From the NCBI GenBank assembly GCA_030425925.1, contig JAUHZO010000003.1:327391-391390 (forward strand): 64,000 nucleotides of DNA, written 5' to 3'. The notes beneath the pieces were generated by a model that had not been told where the DNA came from, ran no database searches, and saw nothing but the letters and a program-made list of their open reading frames with translations. Position numbers and translations under genes: made by a program. The DNA is from Alphaproteobacteria bacterium (GTDB lineage: Bacteria; Pseudomonadota; Alphaproteobacteria; Rhodobacterales; Rhodobacteraceae). Shown here piece by piece: positions 25,420 through 32,970 of the stretch. Positions within the stretch are counted from its first letter, which is position 1. The number at the start of each line of letters is the position of its first letter.

Positions 25420-26257
25420 CGCGCACGACGTTCTGGCGCTGCGTGCCCAGCCCGTCGATCCCCAGCTCCATCACGTCGCCTTCCTTGAGAAACACCGGCT
25501 CCGGCTTCATGCCCAGTCCCACGCCCGGAGGCGTCCCGGTCGAGATCACGTCGCCCGGCTCCAGCGTGAACAGATGGCTCAGATGTTCGATGATCTCGGC
25601 CACGGTAAAGATCATGGTGGCGGTGTTGCCGGTCTGCATGCGTTTGCCGTTCACATCCAGCCACATGCCCAGCGCCTGCGGATCCGCCACCTCGTCGCGG
25701 GTCACCAGCCACGGGCCGGTGGGCCCGAACGTGTCGCAGCTTTTGCCCTTGGTCCACTGGCCGGTCAGGTTGGCCTGGAAATGCCGTTCCGACACGTCGT
25801 TCACGACGCAATAGCCCGCCACGTGGTTCAGCGCGTCCTCTTTCGAGACGTATTTCGCGCGGGTGCCGATCACCACGCCCAGTTCCACCTCCCAATCGGT
25901 CTTTTCCGACTGGCGCGGCATCGAGACATCGTCATTCGGGCCCACGATGGCGGAGTTCGCCTTGAAGAACAGGATGGGATGATCCGGGATCGCCGCGCCG
26001 GTCTCGGCGGCATGGTCGGAATAGTTCAGCCCGATACAAAGGAACTTGCCGATATTGCCGACGCAGGCCCCGATGCGCGGCGTGCCCTCGACCGCCGGCA
26101 GGCTCGCCGGATCGAGCGTGCGCAGCCGGTCCAGCGTGGCCTCATCCAGCATCGCCCCGGTGATGTCATCCACATGCGCGCTCAGATCCCGCAGCACATC
26201 GCCATCCATCATGCCGGGCTTTTCCGCGCCCTTCTCGCCGTAGCGTACCAGTTTCAT
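25412..26257 (-). CDS. Fumarylacetoacetate hydrolase family protein (diketo-deoxy-sugar-acid hydrolase type)
   Basis: The 281-residue protein starts MKLVRYGEKGAEKPGMMDGD, after an AAAGGAAC ribosome site; the longer frame to 26299 lacks one. It has the FAH fold motifs 'FLCIGLNYSDHAAETG', 'PILFFKANSAIVGPND', 'DWEVELGVVIG' with metal-binding acidic residues, and 'VISTGTPPGVGLGMKP'. Family members include 2,4-diketo-3-deoxy-L-fuconate and -rhamnonate hydrolases, which yield pyruvate plus L-lactate. The SDR at 28195 and the IlvD/Edd dehydratase in the same run support this over an aromatic pathway. It overlaps the 2-hydroxyacid dehydrogenase gene by eight bases. Confidence 0.88.
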   Translation of the reverse strand: MKLVRYGEKGAEKPGMMDGDVLRDLSAHVDDITGAMLDEATLDRLRTLDPASLPAVEGTPRIGACVGNIGKFLCIGLNYSDHAAETGAAIPDHPILFFKANSAIVGPNDDVSMPRQSEKTDWEVELGVVIGTRAKYVSKEDALNHVAGYCVVNDVSERHFQANLTGQWTKGKSCDTFGPTGPWLVTRDEVADPQALGMWLDVNGKRMQTGNTATMIFTVAEIIEHLSHLFTLEPGDVISTGTPPGVGLGMKPEPVFLKEGDVMELGIDGLGTQRQNVVRDA

Positions 26258-26284
26258 CTCTGTTCCTTTCTCTGAAAGCTTGCG

Positions 26285-26306
26285 TAGGGCGGGGTTCACC
26301 CCGCCG
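26285..26306. repeat. GGCGGGG...CCCCGCC hairpin element
   Basis: GGCGGGG at 26288-26294 pairs with CCCCGCC at 26299-26305 around TTCA, preceded by TAG. An almost identical unit (loop CGCA) stands at 34597-34614. Both follow a gene boundary. It lies in the 66 bases between the IlvD/Edd stop and the FAH start and may tune their relative expression. Confidence 0.6.
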
Positions 26307-26323
26307 CGCGTCTCAAGACATGT

Positions 26324-28123
26324 TCAATGATTGTCGCGCGGCAAATGCTTGCGCGCGATGTCGCGGTAGTCCGGCGCGCCTTTCAGGGTCATGCCCTCGT
26401 CGAACCGCCCCACCAGCCCGCGGAAATACGCCTGCCAGGGCGACTGGCTCTCGGGCGCGGCATAGCCGCCCGCGGCTTCCAGCGCTTCGGCCCGCGCCGC
26501 CAGTTCCTCCAAGGGCACCAGCATGTTGGCGGTGCAGGTGTTGAGGTCGATCCGCACCCGGTCTCCGGTCTTCAACAGCGCCAGCCCGCCGCCATCCGCC
26601 GCCTCCGGCGAGGCGTTCAGGATCGAGGGCGACCCCGAGGTCCCCGATTGCCGCCCGTCACCCACACAAGGCAGGCTCTCCACCCCCTGCCGGATCAGAT
26701 AGGCGGGCGGGCGCATGTTCACCACCTCGGCCCCTCCGGGATAGCCCTTGGGCCCGGCACCACGCATGAACAGGATGCACTGCGCATCGATCCCTTCGGC
26801 CGGATCGTCGATCCTTGCATGGAAATCCTCCGGCCCGTCAAACACGATGGCACGCCCCTCGAACGCGTTCGGATCCTCGGGGTTCGACAGGAAAGTCTTG
26901 CGGAAATAGGCCGAGATCACGCTGGTCTTCATCAAGGCGCTGTCAAAGAGATTGCCGCTGAGATTGATGAACCCCGCATGCGCCACCATCGGCGCGTCGA
27001 CCGGCTTGATCACATCGGTGTTTGCCGACCGCATGTCGCCACAGTTCTCGCCCATCGCCCGGCCGTTCGCCGTCACCGCATCCGGATGCGGCAAAAGCCC
27101 CGCCGCCATCAGCTCGCCCACCACCGCAGGCACCCCGCCCGCGCGCTGGTAATCCTCGCCCAGGTATTCCCCGGCCGGCTGCAGGTTCACGAGCAGGGGA
27201 ATCTTGTGCCCGATCTTCTGCCAGTCGTCATTGTCCAGTGGTACTCCCAGATGCCGGGCAATCCCGTTCAGATGGATCGGCGCATTGGTCGACCCGCCAA
27301 TCGCCGAGTTGACCACGATGGCGTTCTCGAAGGCATCCCGCGTCATGATGTCCGACGGGCGCAGATCCTCCCACACCATCTCCACGATGCGCTTGCCCGT
27401 CGCATAGGCCATCTGCCCGCGCTCCCGATACGGGGCCGGGATCGCGGCCGAGCCGGGCAACTGCATGCCCAGAGCCTCGGCCAGAGAGTTCATCGTCGTG
27501 GCCGTGCCCATCGTGTTGCAATAGCCCACCGAGGGCGTCGACGAGGCCACGATGTCAAAGAACCCGTCATCGTCGATCTCCCCCGCCGCATGCATCTCGC
27601 GCGCCTTCCACACGATGGTGCCGGACCCGGTCCTCTGGCCGCGGAACCAGCCGTTCAGCATCGGCCCCACCGAAAACGCGATCGCCGGAATGTTCACCGT
27701 CGCTGCCGCCATCAACAAGGCCGGTGTGGTCTTGTCGCAGCCAATGTTCAACACCACCCCGTCCAGCGGATAGCCAAACAAGGTCTCCACCAGCGACAGA
27801 TAGGCCAGGTTCCGGTCCAGCATCGCCGTGGGCCGCTTGCCCGTCTCCTGGATCGGATGCACCGGCACCTCGATACAGGTGCCGCCCGCCGCGATGATCC
27901 CGTCCCGCACCCGCTTCGACAACTCGACATGATGGCGGTTGCAGGGGCTCAGATCGCTGCCCGTCTGCGCAATCGCGATGATCGGCTTGCCCGATTGCAA
28001 CTCTTCCCGCGTCAGCCCGTAATTCAGGTAGCGCTCCAGATAAAGCGCCGTCATCTCCTGGTTGTCCGGATTGTTGAACCACTTGCGTGACCGCAAATCC
28101 GCGATGCCGATCTTCCCTGCCAT
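26324..28123 (-). CDS. IlvD/Edd-family sugar-acid dehydratase (L-arabinonate dehydratase type)
   Basis: The 599-residue protein starts [20 protein letters not shown]. Cysteines at 61 ('LSPCNRHH'), 129 ('[10 protein letters not shown]') and 202 ('[17 protein letters not shown]') are spaced 68 and 73 residues apart, the same spacing as the [2Fe-2S] ligands of the Rhizobium L-arabinonate dehydratase. A magnesium site and the catalytic serine region lie near '[16 protein letters not shown]'. It would dehydrate a sugar acid (pentonate or 6-deoxyhexonate) to the 2-keto-3-deoxy form. The neighbouring SDR and FAH hydrolase would then oxidise and cleave it. A true dihydroxyacid dehydratase for valine synthesis is less likely in this context. 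Confidence 0.88.
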   Translation of the reverse strand: MAGKIGIADLRSRKWFNNPDNQEMTALYLERYLNYGLTREELQSGKPIIAIAQTGSDLSPCNRHHVELSKRVRDGIIAAGGTCIEVPVHPIQETGKRPTAMLDRNLAYLSLVETLFGYPLDGVVLNIGCDKTTPALLMAAATVNIPAIAFSVGPMLNGWFRGQRTGSGTIVWKAREMHAAGEIDDDGFFDIVASSTPSVGYCNTMGTATTMNSLAEALGMQLPGSAAIPAPYRERGQMAYATGKRIVEMVWEDLRPSDIMTRDAFENAIVVNSAIGGSTNAPIHLNGIARHLGVPLDNDDWQKIGHKIPLLVNLQPAGEYLGEDYQRAGGVPAVVGELMAAGLLPHPDAVTANGRAMGENCGDMRSANTDVIKPVDAPMVAHAGFINLSGNLFDSALMKTSVISAYFRKTFLSNPEDPNAFEGRAIVFDGPEDFHARIDDPAEGIDAQCILFMRGAGPKGYPGGAEVVNMRPPAYLIRQGVESLPCVGDGRQSGTSGSPSILNASPEAADGGGLALLKTGDRVRIDLNTCTANMLVPLEELAARAEALEAAGGYAAPESQSPWQAYFRGLVGRFDEGMTLKGAPDYRDIARKHLPRDNH

Positions 28124-28144
28124 CCCCGTGTCCCTCGTCTGAAA

Positions 28145-28185
28145 AGGGGCGCACCCCTGATGCTTCTTCTTGGTGAAAATACCCC
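28145..28185 (-). repeat. Second copy of the GAAGAAG intergenic element
   Basis: On the minus strand this reads CGGGGTATTTTCACCAAGAA and then GAAG, followed by a small hairpin (AGGGG at 28145-28149, CCCCT at 28154-28158). It agrees at 20 of 24 positions with the plus-strand tail at 5590-5613. It separates the SDR and IlvD/Edd genes. Confidence 0.6.
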
Positions 28186-28194
28186 GACCCGGCC

Positions 28195-28950
28195 TCAGCC
28201 AGACCACCCGCCATCGATCACGAAAGGCTGCCCGGTGGTAAAGCCGCTCTCGTCACTGGCCAGGTACACCACCAGCGCGGCGATCTCACCGGCGCTGGCC
28301 ACACGCCCCATGGGCTGACGCGCCACAAAGGCCTCCAGCGCCGCCTCGTAGCTGCCCATTTCCTCGCCCAGCGCCTTGACCCGGTCATGCCAGCTGGGGC
28401 TTTCCACCGTGCCCGGGCAGATGCAGTTGCAGCGGATGCCACGCTTGATGTAATCCACCGCCACCGATTTCGTCAGCCCGATCACCGCCGCCTTGGTGGT
28501 GCCATAGATGAACCGGTTCGGCGCGCCGATCACCGAGGAACAGGCCGAGGACATGTTGATGATCGACCCACCCCCGCGCTCCAGCATCCCCGGCAGCGCG
28601 GCGCGGATGGTGCGGAACATCGCCCGCACGTTCAGGTCAAAGGCAAAGTCCCATTCGGCATCCGTCGCATCCAGCGCCGTGCCGTGATGCACGAAGCCCG
28701 CGCAGTTGAACAGAACGTCGGGCTGCGCTGCCGCGACACCGGCCCGTACGGAGGCATCATCGCGCGCGTCCAGTTCGAGAATTTCGATATTTTCGGGATT
28801 CTCTGTGCGAATCGAATCGAGCAAAGCCGCGTTCACATCCGTCGCCCAGACCTGCGCACCTTCCGCCGCCATGGCCAGCGCACTGGCGCGCCCGATTCCC
28901 TGCCCGGCTGCCGTCACCAGCACCCGCTTCCCTGCAAGCCGTTGAGCCAT
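28195..28950 (-). CDS. Short-chain dehydrogenase, 2-keto-3-deoxy-L-fuconate dehydrogenase type
   Basis: The 251-residue SDR has the NAD motif '[16 protein letters not shown]' (about 13-28), the 'NCAG' strand, and the catalytic S134, Y149 and K153 ('[16 protein letters not shown]'). The opening '[20 protein letters not shown]' and '[20 protein letters not shown]' are typical of 2-keto-3-deoxy-L-fuconate 4-dehydrogenase and of the mammalian BDH2-like group. It would oxidise the 2-keto-3-deoxy acid made by a dehydratase to the diketo acid cut by the FAH protein. It is the first gene of the minus-strand catabolic run and diverges from denD. Confidence 0.88.
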   Translation of the reverse strand: MAQRLAGKRVLVTAAGQGIGRASALAMAAEGAQVWATDVNAALLDSIRTENPENIEILELDARDDASVRAGVAAAQPDVLFNCAGFVHHGTALDATDAEWDFAFDLNVRAMFRTIRAALPGMLERGGGSIINMSSACSSVIGAPNRFIYGTTKAAVIGLTKSVAVDYIKRGIRCNCICPGTVESPSWHDRVKALGEEMGSYEAALEAFVARQPMGRVASAGEIAALVVYLASDESGFTTGQPFVIDGGWSG

Positions 28951-29124
28951 CTCGTTTTCCTCCCCCCGGCCCCGCTGCACCGCCAGTCCGGTCGCGGGTC
29001 CTTCCGTCTTGTTGTCCCGCGCGGCGTTGCGGCGCGGGCTTGCGGCAGTGTCCAGAAATGTGAGCGTATGACAAGGCCCCGCAATTGGCGACAGCCAGCC
29101 GGGCCATCGAAACGGGAGGACGAC

Positions 29125-30102
29125 ATGACACGCATTCTGATCATCGGCGGGGGCGGCATGGTGGGCCAGAAGCTCGCGCACCGCCTCAGCGAGACCGGGC
29201 TGCAAGGGCCGGGCGAGCGGCAGGTCACGCTCCTCGATCTGGGCTTTCCCGACGCCGGCGCCCCTGCCGCCGAGCGCGTGACCGGCCGCCTGTCCGAGCG
29301 CACCGACTGGATCGCCCGGCAGCGCTTCGACCTGATCTTTCACCTCGCCGCCATCGTCTCCGGCGAATCCGAGACGAATTTCGATCTCGGCTGGGACGTC
29401 AACATGATGTCCAACTGGCAGCTCCTCTCCGCGCTGCGGGCCGAGCACGCGGCCTCGGGCGGCACCTACATCCCCAGGCTGATCTTCACCTCCTCCATCG
29501 CCGTCTTCGGCGCGCCCTACCCCGACAGGATCGGCGACGAATTCCTGTCTTCGCCGCAAACCAGCTACGGCGCGCAGAAAGCCTGTACGGAACTGATGGT
29601 ACAGGATTTCAGCCGCAAGGGCTTCATCGACGGGATGTCGCTGCGCCTGCCCACGATCTGCGTGCGCCCGGGCAAGGCCAACCTGGCCGCCTCCAGCTTC
29701 TTCTCCGGCATCATCCGCGAGCCGCTGAACGGCAAGGACGCGATCCTGCCCGTGCCCGACAGCGTGCGCCACTGGCATGCCAGCCCGCGCGCCGCCGCCC
29801 GCTTCCTGACCCATGCCGCCACGCTCGACACCGCGCGGCTGCAGGGGCGTCGTGCGCTCAACCTGCCCGGCGTCAGCTGCACCGTGGCCGACCAGATCGA
29901 GGCGCTGCGCCGCGCCGCAGGGCAGGCCGCGGTGGACCGGATCAAGCCGCAGCCCGACGCGGCGATCATGAAGATCGTCGAAGGCTGGCCACGCGATTTC
30001 GACCCGGCCCGCGCCATCGCGCTGGGGTTCGAGGCAGAGCGCGATTTCGACGAGATCATCGCCACCTATATCGCGGACGACCTGCCCTCAGCCCGCCAGT
30101 GA
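29125..30102 (+). CDS. denD: D-erythronate dehydrogenase (DenD-like NAD-dependent epimerase/dehydratase)
   Basis: The 325-residue protein has an N-terminal NAD motif 'ILIIGGGGMVGQKLAHRL', 'DLIFHLAAIVSGESETNFDL', 'SYGAQKACTEL' with the YxxxK pair, and 'LRLPTICVRPGKANLAAS', all typical of DenD. DenD oxidises D-erythronate to 2-keto-D-erythronate in tetronate catabolism. The usual partners OtnK, OtnC and OtnI are not in the window, so a different four- or five-carbon sugar acid is possible. The start has a GGGAGGA ribosome site. The last 15 bases overlap the end of the convergent GntR gene. Confidence 0.87.
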   Translation: MTRILIIGGGGMVGQKLAHRLSETGLQGPGERQVTLLDLGFPDAGAPAAERVTGRLSERTDWIARQRFDLIFHLAAIVSGESETNFDLGWDVNMMSNWQLLSALRAEHAASGGTYIPRLIFTSSIAVFGAPYPDRIGDEFLSSPQTSYGAQKACTELMVQDFSRKGFIDGMSLRLPTICVRPGKANLAASSFFSGIIREPLNGKDAILPVPDSVRHWHASPRAAARFLTHAATLDTARLQGRRALNLPGVSCTVADQIEALRRAAGQAAVDRIKPQPDAAIMKIVEGWPRDFDPARAIALGFEAERDFDEIIATYIADDLPSARQ

Positions 30103-30753
30103 CGGGCCGGGTTGCGGCGCGGCAGCGCCGGGCGGCATCAGGTGGCGTTCGAAATGCTTCAGGATGCTTCTGCGCATGGCGGCTTCGTCACCGTTCACGG
30201 CGGCGTTCAGGATCGCGGCGTGCTCCTGAATGTTTTCCGCCAGATACAAGAACTTGCGGTCCTTTTCCGCCTGGACCTGACGGTAGCGGTAATAGACCGT
30301 CAGGTGCATCTCGATCAGCGTGGCCGACCCGCAGGCCGACAGCAATGTCTGGTGAAACTCCAGCTCGGCCCCGGCCCAGAGCGCCCGCAGATCGTCGCCC
30401 GGGCCCAGAGCGGCGATCCGGCTCTCGATATGGCTCAGCTTGTGATGCGCGGCGGTCAGCCGGGCTTCCCAGGCCACGCCGCCCCGGCGGATCGCCCGAC
30501 AGGCCCCTTCGCTTTCCAGCAGGATGCGCATTTCGGTGATGTCGTGCTGTCGCTGCGGCGACTGGTCGGGCATGCGAAAGCCGCGCTGTTCCTGGAACTC
30601 CACCAGCCCCATCGCCGACAGGCGCAAGAGCGCCTCGCGCACGGTGCTGGCGGAACAACCGTAATCGTTTTTCAGCACCTCGGCGCGCAGCTTGACGCCA
30701 TATGCAAAATCGCCGCTGACCAGCCGCCGCCTGAGATCGTCGAACACATCCAT
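30088..30753 (-). CDS. GntR-family (FadR/FCD type) regulator
   Basis: The 221-residue protein has an N-terminal winged helix (about 3-65, 'GCSASTVREALLRLSAMGLV') and a C-terminal all-helical FCD domain ('MRILLESEGACRAIRRGG', 'EFHQTLLSACGS', 'EHAAILNAAVNGD') whose acidic and histidine residues usually bind a metal and a carboxylate ligand. It is divergent from the TRAP operon starting at 30944, so it most likely controls uptake, and perhaps denD and the nearby dehydratases, in response to a sugar acid. The ATG at 30753 is preferred to the TTG at 30762. The ribosome site is weak. Confidence 0.88.
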   Translation of the reverse strand: MDVFDDLRRRLVSGDFAYGVKLRAEVLKNDYGCSASTVREALLRLSAMGLVEFQEQRGFRMPDQSPQRQHDITEMRILLESEGACRAIRRGGVAWEARLTAAHHKLSHIESRIAALGPGDDLRALWAGAELEFHQTLLSACGSATLIEMHLTVYYRYRQVQAEKDRKFLYLAENIQEHAAILNAAVNGDEAAMRRSILKHFERHLMPPGAAAPQPGPSLAG

Positions 30754-30797
30754 CAAAGACAACTTTCGCTGTGCGGGATTGCCCGAGACTGTCCCGC

Positions 30798-30811
30798 AAA
30801 TTTCGAGATTT
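30798..30811. promoter_or_regulatory. Candidate operator between GntR and the TRAP operon
   Basis: AAATTTCGAGATTT is a near-palindrome centred on TCGA (12 of 14 positions symmetric). It lies 45 bases upstream of the GntR start and about 130 upstream of dctP, a sensible place for GntR autorepression and control of the transporter. No binding evidence exists, and short AT-rich palindromes arise by chance. Confidence 0.4.
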
Positions 30812-30943
30812 CAAGTCTTTCCCGAAAAACTTTCCTTTGCGGTTTTTTTCCTTGCCGCAGCGGCGGCTTTGCGCCTACGGTTCGATGCCAACGAGAAGAG
30901 CGCAAAGACGCTCCGATCAGAATTGACCAAAGGGAGGAACACC

Positions 30944-31969
30944 ATGACTTTCGTGAAGAAGGCGGCCTCGGCCGTCATGGCGGCGGCGCTGGTTGCCGGC
31001 ACGGCGATGGGCGCGGCGGCCCAGCAGACCAATCTGCGGATCCAGACGCACTATGCCCCGGAATCCGTGTCCGGCAAGCTGGCGCAGGAATTCGCCGACA
31101 ACGTGATGACCATGTCCGGCGGCGATATCAGCATCGAGATGTTCTTCTCGTCCGCGCTGTCGCCCTCGACCGAGACCTTCGACATCGCCGCCAACGGCGT
31201 GATCGACTGCGACATGACCGGCGGCGGCTACCAGACCGGCAAGAACCCGGCCTTCCAGTTCGTCGGCGACATCATGGGCGGCTATTCCACGCCGTATCAG
31301 CAGCTGTCCTGGCTGTACTACGGTGGTGGCCTCGACGCCGCGCAGCAGCTGTACAACAAGTACGGCATGGAGCTGATCGGCTGGTGGGTCTACGGTCAGG
31401 AATCGCTGTCCTCGACCAAGCCGATCGCCTCGACCGCCGACCTGCAGGGCTGGAAATTCCGGTCGCCTCCGGGGATGGAGACCAAGATCTTCGAAAAGCT
31501 GGGCGCAAACCCCATCGTGATGGACTTCACCGAGATCTTCACCGCGCTGGAAACCGGCATCATCGACGGTGCCGACGCCTCGGGCATCGCCAACAACGTG
31601 TCGCTGGGTCTGTACGATATCGCGGGTCACGCGAACTATCCGGGTTTCCACTCGATGCCGTCCGACCACCTGGCGTGCAACAAGGAAGTCTTTGACAACA
31701 TGCCCGAAGCACATCAGCGCATCATGAAGGTGGGCATGGAAAGCCTGGCACTGCGCACCGCGCTGACCTTCGAGAAGGCCAATGCCGAAGCCGTGGCCAA
31801 GCTGCGCGCCGATGGCGTCACCATCCACGAATGGGCGCCGGAAGAGCTGCAGAAGTTCCGCGACGCGGCACAGGCCACCTGGCCGGAATTCGCCACCACG
31901 CCCGAAGCCGAGGCGCTGGTTGCAAGCCATATCGCCTACCTGACCCAGCTGGGCCTGGTTTCGCAGTAA
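30944..31969 (+). CDS. dctP: TRAP transporter substrate-binding protein (DctP family)
   Basis: The 341-residue protein has a signal peptide (about 1-26, ending 'GTAMGAAAQQ') and the DctP fold, with 'GWKFRSPPGMETKIFEKLGA' carrying the arginine that clamps the substrate carboxylate, and 'FTEIFTALETGIIDGAD'. It captures an organic acid in the periplasm for the DctQM permease encoded next. The start has a strong GGGAGGAA ribosome site. Its length and the 'YQTGKNPAFQFVGDIMGG' region are like those of TRAP proteins for keto acids or sugar acids. The neighbouring sugar-acid genes suggest such a ligand, but this is inference. Confidence 0.92.
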   Translation: MTFVKKAASAVMAAALVAGTAMGAAAQQTNLRIQTHYAPESVSGKLAQEFADNVMTMSGGDISIEMFFSSALSPSTETFDIAANGVIDCDMTGGGYQTGKNPAFQFVGDIMGGYSTPYQQLSWLYYGGGLDAAQQLYNKYGMELIGWWVYGQESLSSTKPIASTADLQGWKFRSPPGMETKIFEKLGANPIVMDFTEIFTALETGIIDGADASGIANNVSLGLYDIAGHANYPGFHSMPSDHLACNKEVFDNMPEAHQRIMKVGMESLALRTALTFEKANAEAVAKLRADGVTIHEWAPEELQKFRDAAQATWPEFATTPEAEALVASHIAYLTQLGLVSQ

Positions 31970-31984
31970 TCGGCCAGGACCGAC

Positions 31985-32048
31985 GGCGCGGCGCATCATC
32001 GCCGCGCCCGACTTTTCGACGCCTGCGGGGCAACGTGCTCGCAGGCGT
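31985..32048 (+). other. Two tandem hairpins between dctP and dctQ
   Basis: The first is a 9-bp stem (31985-31993 with 32000-32008, loop CATCAT) followed shortly by TTTT. The second is a 9-bp stem (32019-32027 with 32040-32048). They begin 15 bases after the dctP stop. Such stem-loops can let most transcripts stop after the binding-protein gene, giving more DctP than permease. Confidence 0.7.
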
Positions 32049-32071
32049 TCTCCACCTTACAGGACCGCCCC

Positions 32072-32968
32072 ATGGAACATGCCAAGACCGGCTCGCTTGT
32101 CGAATGGCTGGTGCCGCTGGCCTTCTGCGCCTGCATGGCGTGGGTCATCTGGCAGTGCCCGGCCTTCATTCTGGATTTGGGCCCGCAGAACGACCAACTG
32201 GCCGCCCAGTTTGCCCGGACCGATCTGCTGCCCACCCTGTCGCCGCTCTTCGGACCGGCCGGCGACATCGTGGATTACATCATGCTCGTGCTGACACCGG
32301 CGGTGTTTGTCCTGGGCGCGCTGACCGTGCGCCGCGCACCGATGGAGTTCGAAAGCTGGCGCCCCATCGACCGCGTCGCCGTGTTCATCGGGCGGGTCAC
32401 CATGATGCTGATCGTGCTGATGACCTGCGTGATGCTGTTCGAGGTCTTCATGCGCTACGTCATGAACGACGGCACGATCTGGGCCAACGAGATGACGCTG
32501 TGGCTGGCAGGTTTCCTGTTCCTGTTCGCGGGCCTCTACGCGATGCAGCAGCGCAGCCATATCCGCATCTTCCTGCTGTATGACGCCGTGCCGCGCTGGC
32601 TGCAGCGGGTGTTCGACACGATCTCGACCACGCTGATCGTGCTGTTTGCCTTCTTCCTGATCTATGGCAGCTATGGCGATGCCTTCCGCAAGTTCATGCG
32701 GTGGGAGCTTCTGGGCACCGCGTTCGATCCGCCGCTGCCCGCCACGCTCAAGATCTCGATCCTGCTGGTGATCGCGCTGGTGGCCATACAGGCGGTCATC
32801 AACCTGATTTCCGACTGGAATGCCGAACCCGTCAAGCACACCGCCGCCGACGATATCGACGAAGACGAACTTGCCGCGCTGCGCGCCGCCGTCGGACAGG
32901 ACGGGACCGGCGAACTGGATGTCACCCGCGCCGCCATCGAAGGCAGCCAGGTCAAAAGGAACGACTGA
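32072..32968 (+). CDS. dctQ: TRAP transporter small permease subunit (DctQ family), extended
   Basis: The 298-residue protein has the DctQ domain at about 105-240, with 'FEVFMRYVMNDGTIWANEMT' and 'YAMQQRSHIRIFLLYDAVP'. It also has an extra N-terminal region with two more hydrophobic segments (about 11-35 and 63-83) and an acidic C-terminal tail ('DDIDEDELAALRAAVG'). Ordinary DctQ proteins are 160-200 residues, so this one is long, as in some sialic-acid-unlike TRAP groups for keto acids. It works with DctP and DctM. The stop is two bases before the dctM ATG. Confidence 0.87.
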   Translation: MEHAKTGSLVEWLVPLAFCACMAWVIWQCPAFILDLGPQNDQLAAQFARTDLLPTLSPLFGPAGDIVDYIMLVLTPAVFVLGALTVRRAPMEFESWRPIDRVAVFIGRVTMMLIVLMTCVMLFEVFMRYVMNDGTIWANEMTLWLAGFLFLFAGLYAMQQRSHIRIFLLYDAVPRWLQRVFDTISTTLIVLFAFFLIYGSYGDAFRKFMRWELLGTAFDPPLPATLKISILLVIALVAIQAVINLISDWNAEPVKHTAADDIDEDELAALRAAVGQDGTGELDVTRAAIEGSQVKRND

Positions 32969-32970
32969 CC

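Noticed and set aside
28951..29124. Sigma-70 promoter for denD from TTGCGG (29040) and TATGAC (29067)
   Set aside because: The 21-base spacing is too long and both boxes are poor matches.
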